Source of the DNA: Erythroxylum novogranatense
Taxonomy: Eukaryota; Streptophyta; Magnoliopsida; Malpighiales; Erythroxylaceae
Length of the DNA stretch: 64,000 nt
Reading direction: 5' to 3'
Assembly (NCBI GenBank): GCA_029891385.1
Contig: CM057225.1
Span: forward strand, 73,689,387-73,753,386
Shown here in pieces: positions 60,360 to 64,000 of the stretch (position 1 is the first letter of the stretch; every line of letters starts with the position of its first letter). Made by a program: the position numbers and the translations under genes. A model generated the notes under the pieces. The model saw only the letters and a program-made list of their open reading frames with translations, did no database searches and was not told where the DNA came from.

Positions 60360-60865
60360 TGTTTATTTGTGCCCTAAAGGCAATCCCCTTTAGCGCGTTT
60401 TATTCAAAGTCGTGTGCAGACTTTATGAATAAATAAAGAAAAGGCATTATTCATTAATTTGATATTCATAAACATTGTTTATGAATTGATTTGATCTTTA
60501 ATCGAATTAATGAAGTCCATGATATATGACATAGCATGAAGGAAATTATGATGTGATCATACTACTGAGATTCCTATCAAGTGCAATTATGTCAGTATCT
60601 AAATTCTCCCTAGTCATAGGATTAATGAGACTGGACATCATTAATCCGGATAGACTAGCACATGTCATATTCCTTGATTGGATCAAGCAGTGGATCTCAG
60701 AAACTGTAAATATGAGATATTTAGAATTGACATGTGGATGCTTACTAGCGGTAGTAAGTTCATTGGATGACCTGCCATGAGATCATCACATGGATATCTT
60801 ATCTAAGTGTCAGTGATAATCTCAATGGTGTAAGTATCCTTAGACTTGAGGTACTCAAGGATATC
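60360..60865 (+). mobile_element. Diverged copia LTR fragment
   Basis: Begins TGTTTATTTGTGCCCTAAAG and follows the start of the copia LTR of 35701-44937 (read on its own strand) over ~505 bp with substitutions, through CATGATATATGACAT, GATCAAGCAGTGGATCTCAG and TCCTTAGACTTGAGG. It breaks at 60865, where Athila LTR sequence begins. A separate, older copy of the same family. Confidence 0.88.
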
Positions 60866-61130
60866 GCTGGTGTTGGGACTGTTGCGGGTATCCTTCTCTA
60901 TTTGCTATATGCGGCAACCTTCTTTCTTTTTATTCTCACCGAACTCACGCTCCTTTCTCTATTTAACACAACCCTCTTGATTTTGCTAAGCCTCTCTCTT
61001 ATCACTGTAGATGATGGGACAATTAAATGTTCGAGTTTAATGGTGTTCCACGCAGTTGTTCATCCACGCACACGTTTGCCCATCTCCAAGCCTCTCCCCT
61101 CTCTTCTACGCAGTAGCCACTTGCTTTCTC
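60864..61130 (-). mobile_element. Athila LTR fragment
   Basis: Matches 32083-32350 of the Athila 3' LTR (GTTGGGACTGTTGCGGG, TCTATTTGCTAT, GCCCATCTCCAAGCCTCTCC) in the same orientation. It is bounded left by the copia fragment and right by the poly-T of a minus-strand LINE. Confidence 0.9.
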
Positions 61131-61176
61131 TTTTTTTTTGGTAAGAAAAAGGTGAGTTAAACTCACAAATCAAAAA

Positions 61177-61800
61177 CTAGCGTAAATACATAACACCAAC
61201 TAAATCATGATGAAGCCAAGAATTCATTCCAAAAGGAATGCTCGGAAGAGAATGAAATCCAGGAGCATGATCATGAGCCAAATGAGATAAGAAGTCTGCT
61301 GCAAAATTAGCTTCTCTATGAATGTGAGCAAAAGAGAGAGCTGCAAACTCCCTGGCAGCAGAACGAATCATCTTAATTAAAGAGGCGCAGCAAGAATTGA
61401 CAGCACAATTACCAACGATCATATCCACCGCTACCTTATTATCACACTCCACGATAAGGTTAGAGAACCCCAACGCTTTAGCCTGTCGAAGACCATAAAG
61501 AACTCCCTAAATTTTAGCCATCAAAATGGGGAAAAGGCCGATATTAGTAACATATCCCCCGCACCACCTACCTAAATGATCCCGAAAAACTCCCCCATAA
61601 GTTGCTGTCGAATTAGAATACAAAACCGAGGCATCAGAATTTAATTTAATGAAGTTGCTAGGAGGATAAGACCAAGAAACTTGATGATATCTGTCCTGGA
61701 TAAAATTAGACCCACAAGTGCCCAGGATATTGGAACAAGAAGACCCATGAGAGATAGCTTCATTAAGGATCGACAAGGCAGATTTGTGTTGATTCTTGAA
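61177..61800 (-). pseudogene. L1 RNase H domain
   Basis: Minus strand: YPPSNFIKLNSDASVL (first catalytic Asp), YGGVFRDHLGRWCGGYVTNI, then a stop near 61507, ALGFSNLIVECDNKVAVDMI (Glu/Asp region), and FAHIHREANFAADFLSHLAH (H-R-x-N-x-x-A-D block). All RVT_3-type RNase H motifs are present; one stop breaks the frame. Confidence 0.9.
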
Positions 61801-62439
61801 GACAAAATCATTCTGGCTCTTCCAAAGAAACCAACAGCAGGACACAAACAACTCAGGCCAACGAACTTCATGAACAACAAGATCCTGCATATTTAAATTG
61901 AAGTTTAACCAAGAACGAAGATCAGTACAGCTCATAAAATATTGATAATAAGCGTGAGGCAAAATTAAACACCAGACTTGAGTCGCTAGAAGGCACCCCC
62001 GCAACACATGAAGACCATCTTCGAACTCATCGTTACAGAAAGGACAAACAGTCAAAGAACACAAATGGCGTCTTCTTCTTTCCGCATTAGTCATGATGCC
62101 ATTATTTAGAACAAGCCAAATAAAAGTTTTAATACGTTGCTGCACCTTCAACTTCCAAATAAGCTTCAAGAAGTTATCATTGTCACTGGAAGTAGCTTCA
62201 GTAAGGTAATGAAAAGCAGATTTAATAGAAAAGTTACCCGAGGGAGAAAGCTTCCAATAAACAACATCCTTCCCAGCCTGCAAAGAAGGAGGATGAATTG
62301 CGGTAATGCGCCTCAAAGTGTCTTCCGAAAAGAAACCAGGGAACAGATCCCAATTCCACTCTCCATCATCTTTGACTAAAGAACTTAGGGATTTATCAAT
62401 CAACTCCTCTGGGATAGGCCGCAAGGCCATATGAAACAA
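61801..62439 (-). pseudogene. L1 zf-RVT zinc-binding domain
   Basis: VVYWKLSPSGNFSIKSAFHY, LKLIWKLKVQQRIKTFIWLV, then RRRRHLCSLTVCPFCNDEFE and DGLHVLRGCLLATQVWCLIL: the W.L...G.FSV+SAY, K...F.WL and C..C...E...H.L..C order of zf-RVT. Open from 62439 through the first part of RNase H. Confidence 0.92.
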
Positions 62440-62667
62440 AGACCCAATAATACTAGGTACCCAATGATCAAACTGAAAATTAATTGAAGTTCCATTACCA
62501 ACGGACCACGAGGCATTGCAAGAAACTTCCCCCTAATAAGCGCAAATACCTTTCCAAAGACTAGAGCAATTCCGCAGGGGAACCGGACAAGAACCAGAGG
62601 AACGCCTGAAGTTATATTTTAAAGCTAGCACCCGCACCCAAAGAGGGTTATGATTAGAGAAGACTTC

Positions 62668-63279
62668 CTAGGCCAACTTCATTATAAAAGTAGCATTGAG
62701 CATTTTTGGGTCACGAAAAGCAAGACCCCCTCTTAATTTAGGTTGCGCCACTTTACTCCAAGCAACGAGTGCCATTTTCTTTTCAGACTCCTTACCACCC
62801 CAAACAAAATGATGAGTAATCTTCTCAAAGTCAGAGCACAAACTGGAAGGGATGACTGAGGTCTGCATAACGTATGAAGGCAAAGAAGAAACAACAGAGG
62901 TGGCCAAAGTAACACGCCCTGCAAAAGAAAGATGAGTAGCATTCCAAGCATCAATCTTAGAATTCATACGATCCAAAATATAGGCGTAGTGCTTCTTGGT
63001 AGTCCGAGAATGTAGGAGAGGTACTCCCAGACATTTTCCCAAATCTGTAGTTTCATGAAAACCCAGCCCTGTACTCAACTCATGAAGCTTTTGAGCAGGA
63101 ACATTTTTGGAGAAATAAAGACTAGTTCTATGGGCATTGACCAACTGACTTGAGCTAGCACAAAAGCTGTCAAAGACCTCTGTAAGAATGCGAACTTGAG
63201 ATATGTCAGCTCTAGCAAAGAGAAGAAGATCATCAGCAAAGAACAAATGACTCAAGAGAGGACCATCCTGTTGAACCAA
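62668..63279 (-). pseudogene. L1 reverse transcriptase, C-terminal half
   Basis: Starts at LLSHLFFADDLLLFARADIS (FADD catalytic pair). Then SQLVNAHRTSLYFSKN, LGFHETTDLGKCLGVPLLHS, NATHLSFAGRVTLATSVVSS, LPSYVMQTSVIPSSLCSDFE, ITHHFVWGGKESEKKMALVA and KLRGGLAFRDPKMLNATFIM. The fingers and first catalytic-Asp part are missing, cut by the LTR at 63283. The ~230 bp to the zf-RVT frame contain stops. Confidence 0.93.
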
Positions 63280-63282
63280 TGG

Positions 63283-64000
63283 TGGTTGAAAAATTAAATC
63301 CCACTTATGTTTTGATAATAATAAAATGTATAGAATTGGTTAAGAAATTGTTTCAGGTATTTTGGGATTGATATTCAATAAAAGAATTGTGCAAATCAAG
63401 ATAACATTAATCTTTGATGGGAAAGAGATTAATCATTGTGGAATCAAGATGGAAATTACCTTAAATGTGCAAAGAGATATTCAAGGATGAAGATTATGGA
63501 TAAGGAACTTCAAAGATATGTATCCCAACAATTAAAGATCAAGATTTCATGCAATATAATCGTTGAAGCTAACATAAGTCGACTAGCACATCATAAGTCA
63601 ACTTATATATCAAGTGAGAACAACATAAGTCGACTAGAACATCATAAATCGACTAATATATGAAGATCTGTCAACACAAGTCGACTAATAGTCCATAAGT
63701 CGACTTATCGAAGGACACAAGTCGACTTACACAGCATAAGTCGACTTATTGAAGAGCGGAGATGAAATTTTACGTACATCGTTGACACAAGTCGACTTAT
63801 ACACTCGACAAGTCGACTTATGAGTACAACAAATTAATTCCAACGGTTCAATTAGCCACAAATGAAAAGGAGGATATTAAGGAACGGTCATAATAATTAG
63901 ACAACGGCTATATGGGTTCCCAACAACTATTTTTCTTCAAATATAAGAGTGATGATCAAGGAAAAATATGAGAGAAGTTCTACAAGCAAAAGACTCCATT
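63283..64000 (+). mobile_element. Start of a further LTR (runs off the window)
   Basis: TGGTTGAAAAATTAAATCCC at the abrupt end of LINE sequence looks like an LTR start in plus orientation. Near the window end, AACGGCTATATGGG and CTTCAAATATAAGAG resemble the promoter/R region of plant copia LTRs. No second LTR or coding is visible, so this is tentative. Confidence 0.5.
63574..63822. repeat. Ten GTCGAC-type palindrome words
   Basis: Cores at 63578, 63597 (GTCAAC), 63629, 63648 (ATCGAC), 63680, 63699, 63721, 63740, 63791 and 63812. Spacings are 19, 32, 19, 32, 19, 22, 19, 51 and 21 bp, so five pairs 19-21 bp apart, the first three repeating every 51 bp. Confidence 0.9.

Larger units (their letters stand above)
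61131..63282 (-). mobile_element. L1-type LINE, 3' part
   Basis: The minus-strand 3' end is a nine-base poly(A) (poly-T 61131-61139). It contains the end of RT, zf-RVT and RNase H. The upstream part stops at ~63283, where another LTR (TGGTTGAAAAATTAAATCCC) begins. No target duplication was found. It is a different L1 copy from 18974-28862. Confidence 0.88.

Noticed and set aside
60553..60780. Conserved-looking 75-codon frame, similar to minus-strand frames at 37091 and 44522
   Set aside because: All three are the same copia LTR sequence, so similarity reflects the repeat and not a protein.
60767..61144. 125-codon hydrophobic frame similar to 32040-32354
   Set aside because: Shared Athila LTR sequence; the frame crosses the copia-Athila junction.
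63574..63822. Regularly spaced short palindromes look like a CRISPR array
   Set aside because: The words are only 10 bp, some vary, spacers are 9-41 bp and partly related, no cas genes are present, and the DNA is plant nuclear. They are described as LTR word blocks instead.

Overview
This is nuclear DNA from a eudicot flowering plant. It is AT-rich, has one intron-containing plant gene, and is otherwise packed with plant retrotransposons whose start signals match plant initiator tRNA-Met. I cannot name the species from sequence alone.

Layout. 1-13687: three head-to-tail copies of a ~5.04 kb unit made of a giant Ty3/gypsy-type LTR (last copy complete, 9448-13687, TGTTGGACCC...GGGTCCCAACA) joined to a ~0.95 kb remnant of the 3' internal region with its polypurine tract. 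13811-14095: a decayed RTE-clade LINE tail. 15092-18149: the only clear host gene, a six-exon mitochondrial phosphate carrier (MPT3/PHT3 type, 373 aa). Its first intron holds a 167-bp tandem duplication and a 294-bp antisense TRIM with perfect 5-bp target duplication. 18974-28862: a nearly full-length but inactivated L1-type LINE on the minus strand (ORF1, endonuclease, RT, zf-RVT, RNase H), split by a 3917-bp solo LTR (21082-24998, target duplication GAAGA). 30100-31330: a second L1 endonuclease fragment on the plus strand, carrying a 253-bp Mutator-like MITE. 31334-49145: an Athila-type Ty3/gypsy element on the minus strand (protease, RT, RNase H, integrase, downstream Athila-type ORF, 3' LTR), split by a complete Ty1/copia element at 35701-44937 (target duplication GTTAC, LTRs of ~1.8 kb, PBS, PPT, gag-pol with YVDD). 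49146-60359: nested giant LTRs. A partial LTR is interrupted by a larger LTR at 50397-57743 with adjacent PBS, and that LTR contains a 3502-bp solo LTR (53692-57193, target duplication CTACA); decayed pol sequence follows. 60360-61130: a chimera of a copia LTR fragment fused to an Athila LTR fragment. 61131-63282: an L1 3' portion on the minus strand with poly(A) tail. 63283-64000: start of another LTR.

Most unusual pattern. The giant LTRs of several families here, plus the leader of the copia element and the terminal LTR, each carry a short block of self-complementary words. The words differ between families (GTCGAC core, CTAG/CATG core, GTCCGTTTAAC-type, ACGTCTA-type) but have the same geometry: paired about 19-22 bp apart, often with a ~50-bp super-period. 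In several LTRs the block lies just upstream of a conserved segment (CCGATATCC followed by GCGTTGGATTC). I find no ready explanation for this. A second pattern is a recurrent CG versus CAG/CTG difference between otherwise near-identical repeat copies, which may be a sequencing or polishing artefact and could create false frameshifts.

No prokaryotic operon, CRISPR array, tRNA or rRNA gene was recognised. Most open frames in the window are chance frames in AT-rich LTR sequence or broken transposon domains.
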